Source of the DNA: Siphonodentalium dalli | Taxonomy: Eukaryota > Mollusca > Scaphopoda > Gadilida > Siphonodentaliidae | Reading direction: 5' to 3' | DNA length: 64,000 nt | NCBI GenBank assembly: GCA_032622095.1 | Contig: CP136062.1 | Span: forward strand, 203,575,959-203,639,958 | In this document: piece after piece, positions 22,304-33,884 of the stretch | Layout of the letters: every line of letters starts with the position of its first letter | Position numbering within the stretch: position 1 is the stretch's first letter | Program-made: the position numbers and the translations under genes | Notes under the pieces: generated by a model | Database searches by the model: none | Told to the model about the DNA's origin: nothing | The model's input: the letters and a program-made list of their open reading frames with translations, nothing else

Positions 22304-24038
22304 GGCCAAAAGGAAGAATACCTGAGTTTAGGGTAACATGAGGGAAAAAAACAGGGGCGGGCGGGCGGTACTTCATTTTATTTTATTTTTTCATTTTATT
22401 TTTCACGGGGAATAGTATTTAAGTATTCGTGCCTTCTAATCCTCTGCCAGTGTCACTCGTATATAGCTTGGGCAAGTCATTGTCACACTAATCAATGTCA
22501 TGGTAGCTTTAATCAGATTAATGGTGTTGCAGAAATTCAATGACATGTATACATGCATTTTATCACATAATTTGGCCATAAAAGCAGTTTCATAATTATC
22601 GGTAATAGACACGTTTAATATCAGCGCGTGCGATGACTTCACGGCGTTCTTCAAATAACTTGCGATCGCTGTAGTTTATGATTGTTGTTTTCGATGAATA
22701 TTTCGTGTTGCTTCGGGTTTATTTGATCATGTGATAAAAGGTATCTCACACTCGTCCTATTTTATACGTAATTTATCAACCTCGTCCTCTAAATTCTATT
22801 TGAGCCTCGGTAAACCTCGGCTCAAATCGAATTTAGTGAACTCGGTTGATAAATTCCATATAAAATAGAAACTCATGTGAGATCCTCTATATATTAAATG
22901 ATGACGGTTAATGTTCACGCTGAAGCTCGGATATTACAGGCCAAATCCTACGAGTGGACATATTACTTTTCAATTTCCCACACAAGACACGTATGATATT
23001 TTGTTTATCCACCGACTCGAATACTAAGAAATTTTGCATAATATTCAACTCAGAAGGTGAATTTAACAAGAGTTCCTCCATTGGAAATGACACATACATG
23101 CGGCAACGCCAACGTGACGTACATAACATATTCAATATGTAAAGCGGTGGTGGCATTAACACCTGTAAAACAAAGTAAGCACCAAGAACAATATATGTGC
23201 ATTGATTACCCTATGACTGTTGCATTCGGATCATTGCGACACAGAAGATGTTGATTCATCGGGACCGGCTTTCTGTAGAACTAATGAATATTTAATGAGA
23301 AATAGTTCTACTAGGAAAAAAATAAGTTCTACCTGCAGGTACATACCACTCCTACTGCATGGGTACATACAGACTCATGTTACGTCAGGCTTATAATTTT
23401 CAGGGTGGATGCGGTGAGAGGTGGATAAACTATAATAATGGAATTTTGAGCTTTGAGTCGATTTCAAAAGTGTCAGAATTATTTTTAATCCGACATTTTA
23501 TGTCCTTTTCTGTCTGTTCAGAATCCGTGTGGTACCGGTTCACGCATGACAACATGTCTGTGCTATAGTTGACAGGCGCCACGATGTTTCTATTCTGATT
23601 CATATGAACGCATTTGTGAAGTTTAATAGCTAAAACTCAGGATCTATCTGCACACGGAAGTGTTTCCGCCATATTCAATCGCCATGTGCAATCGGCAAAA
23701 TATCCAGTTACTTTCGATTTACTAGTTAATACATATTCCGTCACAAGTATCGCGTGTTTTCTGGTTTCCTCTTTCGAGAAATCGGCGAGGTTTGCCAAAC
23801 AATGACGAGGGAATACGAATATACTACAACAACAATGGCGGCACTTCCGTGAATTGACGATATTTGCAAGGAAATGGTTTACTTGTTTAAGCTAATTCCG
23901 TAGTCGCGAATTCCTAATTACAAAAAAATAAAATGAAGTCCGAGGAAATTTTTGAAAAACGATAAAATGGAATTTGGCGGCAGGTTTTGAGTAGGGGCGG
24001 GCGGGTTACCCTAAACACAGGTATTCTTCGTTTTGGCC
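22304..24038. mobile_element. PIF/Harbinger-like non-autonomous element, 1735 bp
   Basis: 34-bp inverted ends at 22304-22337 and 24005-24038, starting GGCCAAAAGGAAGAATACCT, with two mismatches. A 3-bp duplication TTA lies at 22301-22303 and 24039-24041. A 3-bp TWA duplication with GGCC ends fits PIF/Harbinger. The matching empty site lies in the right arm of the foldback near 26540-26560. Inside is a long hairpin at about 22741-22884. No transposase-sized reading frame. Confidence 0.9.
22741..22884. repeat. Long imperfect hairpin inside the Harbinger-like element
   Basis: The left half (tctcacactcgtcctatttta, aatttatcaacctcg, ctatttgagcc) is mirrored by the right half (ggctcaaat, cggttgataaatt, tatgagtttct-like end ...catgtgaga) around 22812. 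Confidence 0.75.
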
Positions 24039-24074
24039 TTATCATAAATTTTATCAACTGGATACAGGGTGGAA

Positions 24075-24714
24075 GCCAAGATGGCATCCAGGGATTTACT
24101 CTATGATCATAGATGAGGATAATAGGTATACAGGGAGTTATTGTATGGTCATGAATGATGTGTGGGTATATAGGGAGTGTGCTGTTGGTAACAGTGGGAC
24201 GTATATTTATATATGTTGTGGATGTGTTATCATTGTTAGTGTATGGGGAGTAGATGTATGATCATGGATGGCGTGTATGAGTATGGCAATTATGGAACTT
24301 ATGAGTGGTCGTATGTGCGGGTATTGGTATATCTGGCTCACCATTGGTGATGTGCATATGTATACCTGGATTGATTCTATGGTCATGGGTATGGCGAATA
24401 GGTATACATGTAGTGGCTGTATGGTCCATGGTGAGGTGAATATATATACAATGAGTGACTGTATGATCGTGAATGTAGTGAATATGTATACATAGAGTGA
24501 ATATATGGTCATGTGTCGGGTGTAGGTGTATACCTGGTGTTCATGCATGGTGACTCGTCGCTGTATCGTCATTTGTGGTATGTACGGGTACAACCAAGTA
24601 TGGCTGTATGATCAGGTGTACGTGTATAAAGTGGGTGACTATGTTGTCATTTGTGTGGTGTTTATGTACACATGGAGTGACTGGGGTAATGGGTGGGTTG
24701 TACACGTGTACCTT
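24075..24714 (+). repeat. Minisatellite, forward-oriented half
   Basis: Degenerate units of about 50-60 bp, consensus phrases 'tatggtcatg', 'ataggtatac' and 'gtgactgta'. Units spell 'ctgtatggtcatgggtatgg' in this orientation; the right half spells the complement. Confidence 0.85.
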
Positions 24715-24805
24715 GGTGGCTATCGCTTTCCACAATAACTCAAGGATATGTTAATCAATAGAGAGGTCATGTCAGAGAGTCATATCGTGGAAAGCGATAG
24801 CCACC
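24715..24805. repeat. Central hairpin where the foldback arms meet
   Basis: A perfect 19-bp inverted repeat (24715-24733 and 24787-24805, ggtggctatcgctttccac) surrounds a 53-bp loop (24734-24786). It is unrelated to the minisatellite unit and marks the orientation switch. Confidence 0.95.
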
Positions 24806-26512
24806 CATTATCACACAGTCATTACATATATATATAAACACCACAGACACAACAATATAGTGACCCACTGTATACATGTACACCTGACCCATGACCACGG
24901 ATAACCATACAGCCACGCGTCATAATGCAGACACACCGGGTATACTCCTAAACATGACCCATAACCATATAGTCACTCATTTTATACCCATTCATCTCAT
25001 CATTGGCCATAAGGTCATCCCCTGTATACCTATTCTCCAAACGCATGGTCAAATAGACAATCAATATATACATCAACACCACAACAATGACCATAAAGTC
25101 ACTCCGGTATACATATGCACCTCACCAATGGCCATATAGCTTCATACACACACCGTCACCCATGTCACCTGGTATACTCCTTCACCTGACATATGGCCAT
25201 ACAGTCACCCCGTGTGAACCTATTCCAAACATTCATACATGATCATGGTCAATCCTTGTATACATATTCACCTCAACATTGGCCATGTCACTCCCTGTAT
25301 CCCTATTTGTCACACCATAGCCGAATAGCCACCCAAGATATACTAATACACCCCAGCCATGTCAGTATAGTCACTCCATGTATGCATATGCACCTCATCC
25401 ATGGCCATATAGCCACTCGCTATATACACATATCCCTTGCCCATGACAATAAAGCAACACGTGTGTATACTGGTATAACCTACAAATAACCATACCGCCA
25501 CGAGTCACCAAACAGGAACACCAGGCATACTCATACGCCTGACACATGACCATTTAGTCACCCCCGTATAGATGTTCATTACATTTATGATCATACAGTC
25601 ACTACTTGTATACCTACATGTACTCATCTCACCATCAACCATACAGTCACTACCTGTATACCTATTCGACACACATAGTCATATAACCAGTCGATATACA
25701 TATGCAGCCCACCCTAGGCCATAGATTCACTCCAGGTATACATGTAAACCTCACTAATGGCCATTCAGCCCTTCCAGATATACAAAAAAACCCACACACA
25801 CGACCACTAAAACAATCCATACTTGCATATACACCTCACACATGACAATTCAGCAATTCACTGTATAATCATACACGCCATCCATGATAATACAGCTAAG
25901 CCCTATACACCCACCAATGATAATACATCCACGAGATATATAAATATACATCCCACCCGTTACCACAAGGACACTCCCTATATACCCACAGTCCCTATAT
26001 ACCCGATAATGTCCATCAGTTTACTCCAGGTATTCATATTCAACCATGACCGTACAGTCATTCCATGTATACCTATACACATTACCCGTAATCATAAAAT
26101 CACTCCCTATATATCCACACACCCCATCCATGATCATACAGACAACACATGTACATCCCACCCATGACCTTACCGTCACTCCATATATATATATATAATC
26201 AACACATGACATAGATGACCATGTAGCTACATGTATATCCATACACCACACCAATGGCCATACAGGCACACCGGGTGCACCCGTACTGGATATACACAAT
26301 CATACACCATAGTCACTCCATGCATACCGATTCACCTCACACCTGACCATGACATCTCCCTGTATACCTAGATGCATCTTACCATGGACAACCCACTCAT
26401 AACCATATAGTCACTCATTGTATACCTACACACATCAGTCATGACATACAATAACTCCCTGTATACCTATTCACCCCACATATGATCATAGAGTAACTCC
26501 CTGGCTACGATC
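24806..26512 (-). repeat. Minisatellite, reverse-oriented half
   Basis: About 1.7 kb of the same degenerate unit in reverse complement ('tcactccctgtatacctatt', 'cacctcaccaatgaccata'). It is about 2.6 times longer than the left half, so the two arms have changed copy number independently. Open frames here are by-products of the lack of stops in the repeat and are not genes. Confidence 0.9.
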
Positions 26513-27865
26513 GTGGCATCCACACTGTATCCTGTTGACATTTTTTTATCATTGGACCAGAATAGCCAAAGATTATGGTCCATCTCAGTTCTGTCTCAAA
26601 GTTCTGCCCATTTCCTTTCAATAAATATGGCCAAAATCACAAAAGAGGTTCTCGGCAAAATTAGATACTTTAAAATGAAATTGGCAGCCCATACGGAACT
26701 GGGACAACCAGAATATAACATGTAGTTGTCAGTTAATTAACTAAAACCCAGTGAGTCACAATTTGCTACCTTTTCGGATAATGCAGAGAATAGTCGGGAT
26801 ATATGTAAAAAATTCACATTTTACAAATTTGGTTGCCATTTTGGAAGCCATCTTGAGCAATTTGGTCTATAAACACCGTAGTGTGACATATTTAAAATAG
26901 ACCAAAACAATAAACACCTTTCAATCCAAAGATAATTATATTTTACCTGAAAAAATGGTCCAAACCTGAAAAGTGAATGTTTGTCAATATTTATGTCAAG
27001 TTTTTGAGAGAAAAGTCCAATATTTTTGACGATGTCAGTGGTGACAATAGTAACAATTAACCATGGTGCATCAGACATGTTAGTATTCAATGTATAGAAT
27101 GCAGAATAGTCAATTTTATACACCAACCACAACTTGTAAGCGATTGCAGGACACGCTGGTGTAATATTTACCATTTTCCATATTTTGGTGGCCATATTGG
27201 CAGCCATTTTGAGCCAAAGTAAGAATCTAGGTTTCAGTGATTTGGAATATTCATAGGTAATGATATGCCTCACTTGCATTACAAAGTTCTGATCATTTCT
27301 TGTTAAAATATGACTAGAATCCCAATTGTGATTTTTTGTGAAATTTTATACCGCATTCTGTAAAATCAAATTTTTGAGGAATCGGAAAGGGCTAGGACCC
27401 TATTAATTGCATATTTAATTGCTCCAATAATCATTCAATATACAAAACACAAAATAAAGTCATATTACTCAACCAGTTCCAAACAGAATGAATTGATCTA
27501 GAAGATATTTGTGAAAAAATGTCATATTTTCAACTTCCGGCGACCATTTTGACGGCCATCTTGGATGGTGAGTTTCAATTTTGGCCCAAAAAAGTGTCAT
27601 TATGTCTTAGCTTTACGAAAATATATACATTTGTATACATTTTACTAAATTTTCCCGCTATAATTTGCATAAAACTGACTTAGGGTCTGGTCTGAAAAAC
27701 GGCGGCCATGATGGACGCCATCTTGTCTGGAGTCTAAAAGGCCACTTTTTTTTCTTGTTAACATTGCTTAAAAGTTGAAGGACATAATAAGGAACAAAAT
27801 GAGTGGGGTGAAGTTAAGTCCCAGGGGGGGGGGGTGCAAGGGTACCCCTATTAGCTCCCGGACTA
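26513..27865. repeat. Right arm of the foldback element
   Basis: Reverse complement of the left arm, ending with GTACCCCTATTAGCTCCCGG at about 27842-27861. It lacks both insertions found in the left arm and so preserves their empty sites. The G-run near 27825 mirrors the C-run at 20530. An open frame on the minus strand (26821-27279) is not similar to any protein I recognise and follows from the repeat. Confidence 0.9.
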
Positions 27866-27869
27866 TTTT

Positions 27870-28256
27870 GAGATTCACCTTAACATATACATGAGAGTTA
27901 AGTGGTTTGTTCTTGGTTAAACCATTGTTTCACAGTGGGGAATCATGTGGTTTCGAGGTTGGTGAGTACCAAGCATTCAAAATGACACAAAACGCAGCAT
28001 TTGGACTGTTATGAGTATATTGTAGTTTATTTTTAAAACAGGCTGATATTTTATTTGTTCCGAAATACTCAGTAGTTTTCTATAACATTCTGACTAAAGT
28101 CGCCAGTCAGAGGTTCGTGAAACACCCCAGTCCAGGCATCTATGAAAATTCTTTGACTGACAACTTTTGTCAGAATGTTGGAGCAAACAACTGTGAGTTT
28201 GGAAACAAATGAGGTATCAGCTTGTTTGAAAAATAGTATAGCATATGCTTGTAGCT
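27870..28256. other. Spacer, nothing recognised
   Basis: No coding similarity or bounded repeat seen. Confidence 0.5.
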
Positions 28257-28269
28257 GTCAAAATACTGT

Positions 28270-29157
28270 TTAGTTTAACATATTTTATTGCTCATATACA
28301 TGTACATAGCAAATGGATTGGAGGACAAGTGCGCAAGGCACTTAATCTTCCCTCCTCTCCAAACAAATTAACATAACATATGACGAACGAAATAACATAA
28401 GCATACAAAATAAGTAGTAACTAAACTTTACATGGAAACAGCCAGATAAATTGAGTATACGAAAGATGATGAGACAGTAGGTGAAGGAGACAGGGTAGTA
28501 GACAGAAGATAGGAGAGAATACGAAGAAGAAGAAGACTATTACATCTATCCCTTTTCCATATGATTGCTGAAACATGCCAACGACTTGGTAATAGGAGCG
28601 AATTATGATTGTTTGTGCATTTATACTTAGTCGAACCGTCCTGAGGTACGTATGAAATCTTGAGCTCTCATGTATATATTAGCATTTTCTTCATATGGTA
28701 AGTTAGGATTTCCAAAAAGCAATGTGAAAGCTGAAACATTTTCATATTTTGACAGGGCCTCGGTTAGTTTTATTCTAGCTTGCTGATATAGTGGACATAC
28801 AAAAAAGTAATGAAAGGCATCGTCTTTGGCATGTCCACAGTCACAAGTTGGAGTTGGGGAGATATGGTTATGATGCATATCACTGCGCAATTCACTACAA
28901 CCACAACGTATTCGGCAGTGTAATATATTAAGTTTCCTATTCCCATAATAAAAATATCCAGGTGGCTTATAAACTTTAGGTTTTATACTATCTCCAAAGG
29001 CTAGTAATGGCTTTGAGCGAATATCATCCTTTATTTTATTCCAATCAGTGACGCATGGAGGAAAGAAGGTAGCTTTAAATGTTGATATAAATCCCCCCAA
29101 GTCACTCTTGTTCCTAACATCATGATCTGTTATTTCTTCAATTCGAGGGGGGGGGGG
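28270..29157 (-). mobile_element. 5'-truncated non-LTR retrotransposon with 13-bp target duplication
   Basis: It is flanked by a perfect 13-bp duplication, GTCAAAATACTGT, at 28257-28269 and 29158-29170. On the minus strand it ends in 'aataaaatatgttaaact', close to the tail of the plus-strand copy at 14839-15928 (same family). The 5' side (high coordinates) is truncated at a G-run. Confidence 0.93.
28627..29100 (-). pseudogene. Non-LTR retrotransposon ORF2 C-terminal fragment
   Basis: 158 codons including the stop. YYGNRKLNILHCRIRCGCSE is followed by CDCGHAKDDAFHYFFVCPLY, a C-x-C...H-x(4)-C zinc-knuckle-like motif, and the end is SGRFD. Aligns by eye with 14851-15558 (SGSRKWNIVHTKLRNNCSDL, CQCEFYIEDASHFFFKCPLF, SGRFH). 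Reverse transcriptase and endonuclease are missing, so this is an inactive fragment and not a host gene. Confidence 0.88.
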
Positions 29158-29170
29158 GTCAAAATACTGT

Positions 29171-29741
29171 GTAATATGTCATATCATAGTTTATTACAAT
29201 CTTCCTTGTTTCTGGTCACATTTTTCGATCTCCTCGACCATTTTGAATGCGTGATACACATCAACTCGAAAACATGTAATTCACCACCATGTGTTTGGTC
29301 ATGAAGGATACAATGGTTAACCCAATTTTTGAGTCAAGTCCCCCTAGGTATAAACATGAGCATCCCCTTTGAACAAGTATCACATAAACTTGCTCTTGAA
29401 CACAGAGAAATTTTGTGGTCTGTGATGACTCCTAGCAAGCCATTCAAAGTGTATTCCACAATACTACCAATAATTAGCACCTCCTAGATTTCATTCAATA
29501 TTTAAATAAATCCAATAATTAATGATTATGTCCCAGGTGCATCACCTGTAGTGCAGGTGAGAATGTTTGGCCAGCTTAGTCCATTGTTCGACTGACTTTT
29601 GTTTTGTGTAACCCATACACGAGCGAACCGATCCATTTTATGCACTACAATCATAATTGAATTATGCATAATCGGAATTCAAATGCAATTAAATTGTGCT
29701 TCTAGGCCTAATACAATTTGACATATCAAATCCTAATGTCT
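29171..29741. other. Spacer, nothing recognised
   Basis: AT-rich DNA without recognisable exons. Confidence 0.5.
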
Positions 29742-29822
29742 TTAAACCTTTGATGACTAAAGCTTCCTGAATTTTTGCGAAAACCCTGTGCCAATGCATT
29801 CTCGTATATATGCGAGATGCCC
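29742..29822. mobile_element. Hairpin MITE left-end fragment (CATGACTGGAGC type)
   Basis: cctttgatgactaaagcttc, then ccctgtgccaatgcattctc and tatatatgcgagatgcccat. The left end and half of the first hairpin remain; the rest is lost. Confidence 0.7.
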
Positions 29823-30318
29823 ATTGTTTCAGTCCAGATGCCAGATAATCCCAAAATTGAGTGTGGTATCACAGTAGTGTTGTGATAACAGTGAAAACAG
29901 TCAACAAGAGGGAGGTATCCTAATCTTTTATCTCCTTCCCAGGAGACCAGAGCGATTGCTCTCGCACCAGTATGCACTGGCAATTTTACTTCACAGGAGC
30001 TAAAATTCCCACTCATCTCTCTTGTCAAAATGTCTATGGTCACTGTCATCATTGATTCAATATTGAACTATATGAAGGTATTTTTATAACCTTTCCCATC
30101 TCAGTTAAATTATGGGCATGTGAAAGGTCTGTCCTGAGTATGGGTTTTTCCATGATGGTGGTTACAAAAAGTTCCCCAGTTGGTACATGTGGGAGGATGG
30201 ATGTTTGTTCTTGATGGACATGATGTAGCATTAAACTTCATCCCCCAGGTGTCAGCCCATTTCTCTGGTGACGGTATTAGTAGTAGTACCAGTAGTAGGT
30301 CTTTTTGTAACTGATAGT

Positions 30319-30427
30319 GATCCTCGCTGACGCGTTATGCAGTAGGTCCCAACATTTGCGCAGGTCCTGGCGTAGGTCCCTCAATTCACGTAGGTCCCCG
30401 TAGTAATGCCATAGTACATGCTTGGTT
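30319..30427. repeat. Left inverted end of a roughly 3.3-kb element
   Basis: About 109 bp with repeated 'gtaggtccc' phrases (gcgttatgcagtaggtccc, cgtaggtccccgtagta). Its reverse complement is at 33525-33632. The interior holds a hAT element (30612-31601) and a TTAA element (32013-32656), so the host element is older than both. Outer boundaries and target duplication were not resolved. Confidence 0.8.
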
Positions 30428-30611
30428 GATTGATTCCCAAACATGATAGGTTTGTTTGCTTAGTAATACAGCCATTTAAGAGATGAAGCTTGACTATGAT
30501 TATGGGATTTCTGATCTGATCCGGAAAATAAGAGGGTTATCAAATTACCAGTGATTACTGGCTTCGGGCTAAGATATTAACAGGAGGATTGGATATATTT
30601 TGCATCAGATG

Positions 30612-31601
30612 TAGTGATCCGGACCGGACCGGTTGGGTGGTCCGGTCCACTGCCAAGGCAGTCCAGTCCGGTCCAGGCCTTTCCGGTCCAGTACACATGC
30701 CTGGACCGGTCCAAAACGGTCTGGTCCACCTATAATAGGCTATATTTTAATGAATTCTCTGTTTTCTCAAAGTTTTCACTCTGTATATAGTACAAACTAT
30801 AAGGTTACTGAGTTCAGTGCATTGCAATGAGTCCATATAAAACTTGCATTGTTTGCTGATTGTATGCATCATTGTCTGTCTCTGGTGGGATATACTGGGA
30901 ACGATGCACAATAATAGTATTTCTAGTAATACGAACATGCACTAATTAAATGTATTGGACAGATATATACTAGTAGCTAGGGTCATAATGTATTATAACC
31001 AATCTAACATGGCACTCAACTGATTATATGCATGATTCGTATCATACTTATTTTCATTAAATTGAAACGAAATAACTATACTGATGACAATTATACAAAT
31101 GTGTACTAATATGACTACTACAATAATATTGGAGTCTTGGAGATTGTGATGGCTGATTGTATAGTCCTGACAATTACAGTTATATACCTAAGTACAACTA
31201 CTATTGGATTAATGTGACTGTCTTGCGTATGTACTATGTAATGTGGTTTGCATGTTTCTTCGATAATTATAACTGTGAAAAACAATAGAATACTCGATTC
31301 GATATCCATCCAAATTGATTAGTTGATGCCATGTTACACTGTTTATGACACATAGTTCCATATATTCAGTTGCATGTTTGTCGCATTGATAGGTTCTACA
31401 TAGATATTAACCACTTGAATGCGTCAATACATCGTTGCTAATTGATATGACGGCAAATACGCAATAATATTCACGATAGTTTATTATAACTGAAGAAAAA
31501 TAGTGGACCGGACCGGAGAGTACCGGACCGGCGGCAAAAAGCGGTCCGGTCCAGCGACACCCGGTCCGGACCGGTCCAAAGCGGTCCGGTCCGCATCACT
31601 A
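30612..31601. mobile_element. hAT-type non-autonomous element with GGTCCGGTCC subterminal repeats
   Basis: The ends are TAGTGATCCGGACCGGACCG... and ...GGTCCGGTCCGCATCACTA, with an exact 8-bp duplication ATCAGATG at 30604-30611 and 31602-31609. About ten 'ggtccggtcc/ccggaccgg' phrases crowd the two ends (30619-30730, 31505-31592). The middle is AT-rich and non-coding. 990 bp. Confidence 0.96.
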
Positions 31602-32012
31602 ATCAGATGATGCCATGCGAATTATATGGTTTCTGCATGGTGTGGAAAATATGATTATCACATTTCTCGATTCATCAGTATAGGTTCTGGGTGAGTTTGT
31701 GGGTCTGATTTGTCTTTAAAATTTCTCCAAATGTCGTCGCCGAACGTCCGTCGATTTCTGGTTCCATATCTGCTGATTCTGCTGCAACTTTATTTTACGG
31801 AACGGAACTGTTCAATAAGTTTGAATTGTCCGAACCGAAAATACTACGCTCTACATGTAATTTGTAATACTCACCTTTAACTACACTGTATACTATTCAA
31901 TGTAATTGAGTCCACTAGAGGTTTTAATTTCCATTCAATGGCCTGCTATTCAATAGGATACAGTAATATCTTATGTAAATATATAACAATTTCGATCCAA
32001 TGGAAACTTTAA

Positions 32013-32656
32013 AGGGGTACTGTACACAGAGATAGGCCATTTTTTTATTCACTCCCATTGAAATAACTTTCAAGTTAGATTGTGTTCGTGTTTATATGAG
32101 TTTCGTATAAACCTAATTTAGCGAAGAAAATATTGATCTTGAAAACAAAAATATTATGATTTCAAACTACGCGCCATGGTTTGACCTTCACCTGAGAAGA
32201 CGCAGGTCGCAGGAAGAACCGGAAGTTCATTGCTCACAGTTTCGATTGATGCCTTCAATCTCTTCCATCGAACAATCTCACTCCCTATAAAAATACTTGA
32301 CGCTTTATGACTCTTGTTTCTTTCTCCTTTTTCCGAATCGGTTATAACGGGCCTTCCTTTTGCAGGTAACATGTTTTGTTTGCAACTCAATAATGTTCGC
32401 GAACGGCCGTCGACAAAAGACACGCAACAGATACTATTTCAAGAACGGTAACTCGTACTGGCATAATTCTCCATTTTATGACTCCAGCCATAAATGAATT
32501 TATATTAAATAATTAAATTTTACTTTTGTGATAGGCTGTTAACCGGAACGTTTTCAGTATACATCGTCGACTCAAATTAGTTATTTTAAAATATAATATT
32601 GATATTAGATCGTTATTGTCACCAGGAATTTATTGAAATTGGGGTACAGTACCCCT
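32013..32656. mobile_element. TTAA-flanked MITE (AGGGGTACTGTAC ends)
   Basis: Inverted ends AGGGGTACTGTAC...GTACAGTACCCCT, with TTAA at 32009-32012 and 32657-32660. 644 bp. A minus-strand open frame at 32154-32423 lies entirely inside and has no recognisable similarity. Confidence 0.9.
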
Positions 32657-32660
32657 TTAA

Positions 32661-33524
32661 ATACTTACCATGAAATTGGGGTAAGTAATAGGCCTAGTTA
32701 AATTTTATATTTATATTTTCGTAATTAATTTATATTGGAGTTATTGAGGTTATGACATTTTAAAATAAAAAGTACTTTAAATGTTAGTAATATTATTTAT
32801 AAATACACCAATACAGAACGCTTTAATTTTTAATTAGAATTAATGCAAATAGTCACAAAACCAAATAAATAATTTCCTAATTTCTTCTGCATAAAAAACC
32901 TGACATTACTATTTGACCAACCAGAACGCAGAGCTGACCGGTAGAAAAATATACATCCAATAATTAGTAATTCAATTTCAACTTATCTGTACTGAGTTTA
33001 ATCTAACATCAGATTACTGATAAATGTGGCAATCGTTCACCATAGCCTCATCACAATCATGTGGATATTTGTATATGAAGTTTGCACTGAGTGAAATAAA
33101 TACAATTGTAACTATATAATATCAAGGGCTGAATAAAAAATTATTAAAACAAAACAGAAATTTGCACCATTACCGAATTTTTGTTGGTACGTGTAGAGTA
33201 ACCTTGCCGTTGATAACATAATATGATAATTTATGTTTATAAAAATTTTGATTATAATTATACGATGAACACAGCAAACTACGCACTCTGGATGGGTATC
33301 GTGGATCGGTAAGTTGCATATTGAATAATTTTTAATGAATATGAAAGTCTCAGAACCCAACTAAATTAAATAAAAATAAAATCTGAAAAAAAAAAAAAAG
33401 ATTAACTAAGCTAATTAAAATATATAGATATATATTTTCTATACCCCCCCCCCCCCACAAAAAAAACAAAAAAACAATGAACTGTTCACTTATTGATACT
33501 ATTAAGCAATGCTTAGTCAATAAA
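32661..33524. other. AT-rich interior of the 3.3-kb element, nothing recognised
   Basis: Very AT-rich, with a C-run and A-run at 33446-33475. No gene seen. Confidence 0.5.
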
Positions 33525-33632
33525 GCATGTACTTTTGCATTACCGTACTACGGGGACCTACGCGAACTGAGGGTCCAACGCTGGGATCTACGCAAATGTA
33601 GGGATCTACTGCATAACGCAGTACCCGTGATC
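33525..33632. repeat. Right inverted end of the roughly 3.3-kb element
   Basis: Reverse complement of 30319-30427 (tacggggacctacgcg, gatctactgcataacgca). Confidence 0.8.
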
Positions 33633-33884
33633 CTTTGAAGTTTTGATAGTAAGAGTAAGACTAAAAGTAAGACTAAGAGGACTTGTAAATGTTCAAATAT
33701 AAATTACCTCTTAGTCTCAGCCGATTAATTAGTCTACTTTGCCTTTGGTGAAGTAGCCAGAATGGAACAATCGAATACCCAAATAAAAATGTGTGAACAC
33801 AGAATAGTGAGACTTGTCCCGATTCCCATTCCAATGGCCATGCATAATAGGTACCCTGCTGATAATACTATTAATAGTGACTGA

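Larger units (their letters stand above)
20501..24714. repeat. Left arm of a large foldback (inverted-repeat) element
   Basis: It begins near 20501 with CCGGGAGCTAATAGGGGTAC and is the inverted counterpart of 24806-27865. Without the two inserted elements (21706-22174, 22304-24038) the outer 1.2 kb aligns base for base with the right arm at roughly 90% identity by eye. It contains paired 'aagatggcggcc'-like phrases (20638-20665, 20800-20825, 21145-21180, 21511-21530). The inner part is a minisatellite. No transposase is visible. It resembles Drosophila-type foldback elements in layout (long inverted arms with inner tandem repeats), but family membership is not established. Confidence 0.88.

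Noticed and set aside
24207-26299. Several long open frames rich in His/Ile/Tyr/Thr
   Set aside because: Produced by the stop-poor minisatellite in several frames and on both strands.
26821-27279. Minus-strand open frame of 152 codons
   Set aside because: It sits in the foldback arm. The mirrored left arm does not keep the same frame open, so it is unlikely to be coding.
29726-30231. Two adjacent minus-strand open frames considered as an upstream LDHD exon
   Set aside because: No similarity to the LDHD N-terminus or any family I know, no clear splice pair, and the lower one runs into a MITE fragment.
32154-32423. Minus-strand open frame of 89 codons
   Set aside because: It lies wholly inside a TTAA MITE and has no recognisable similarity.
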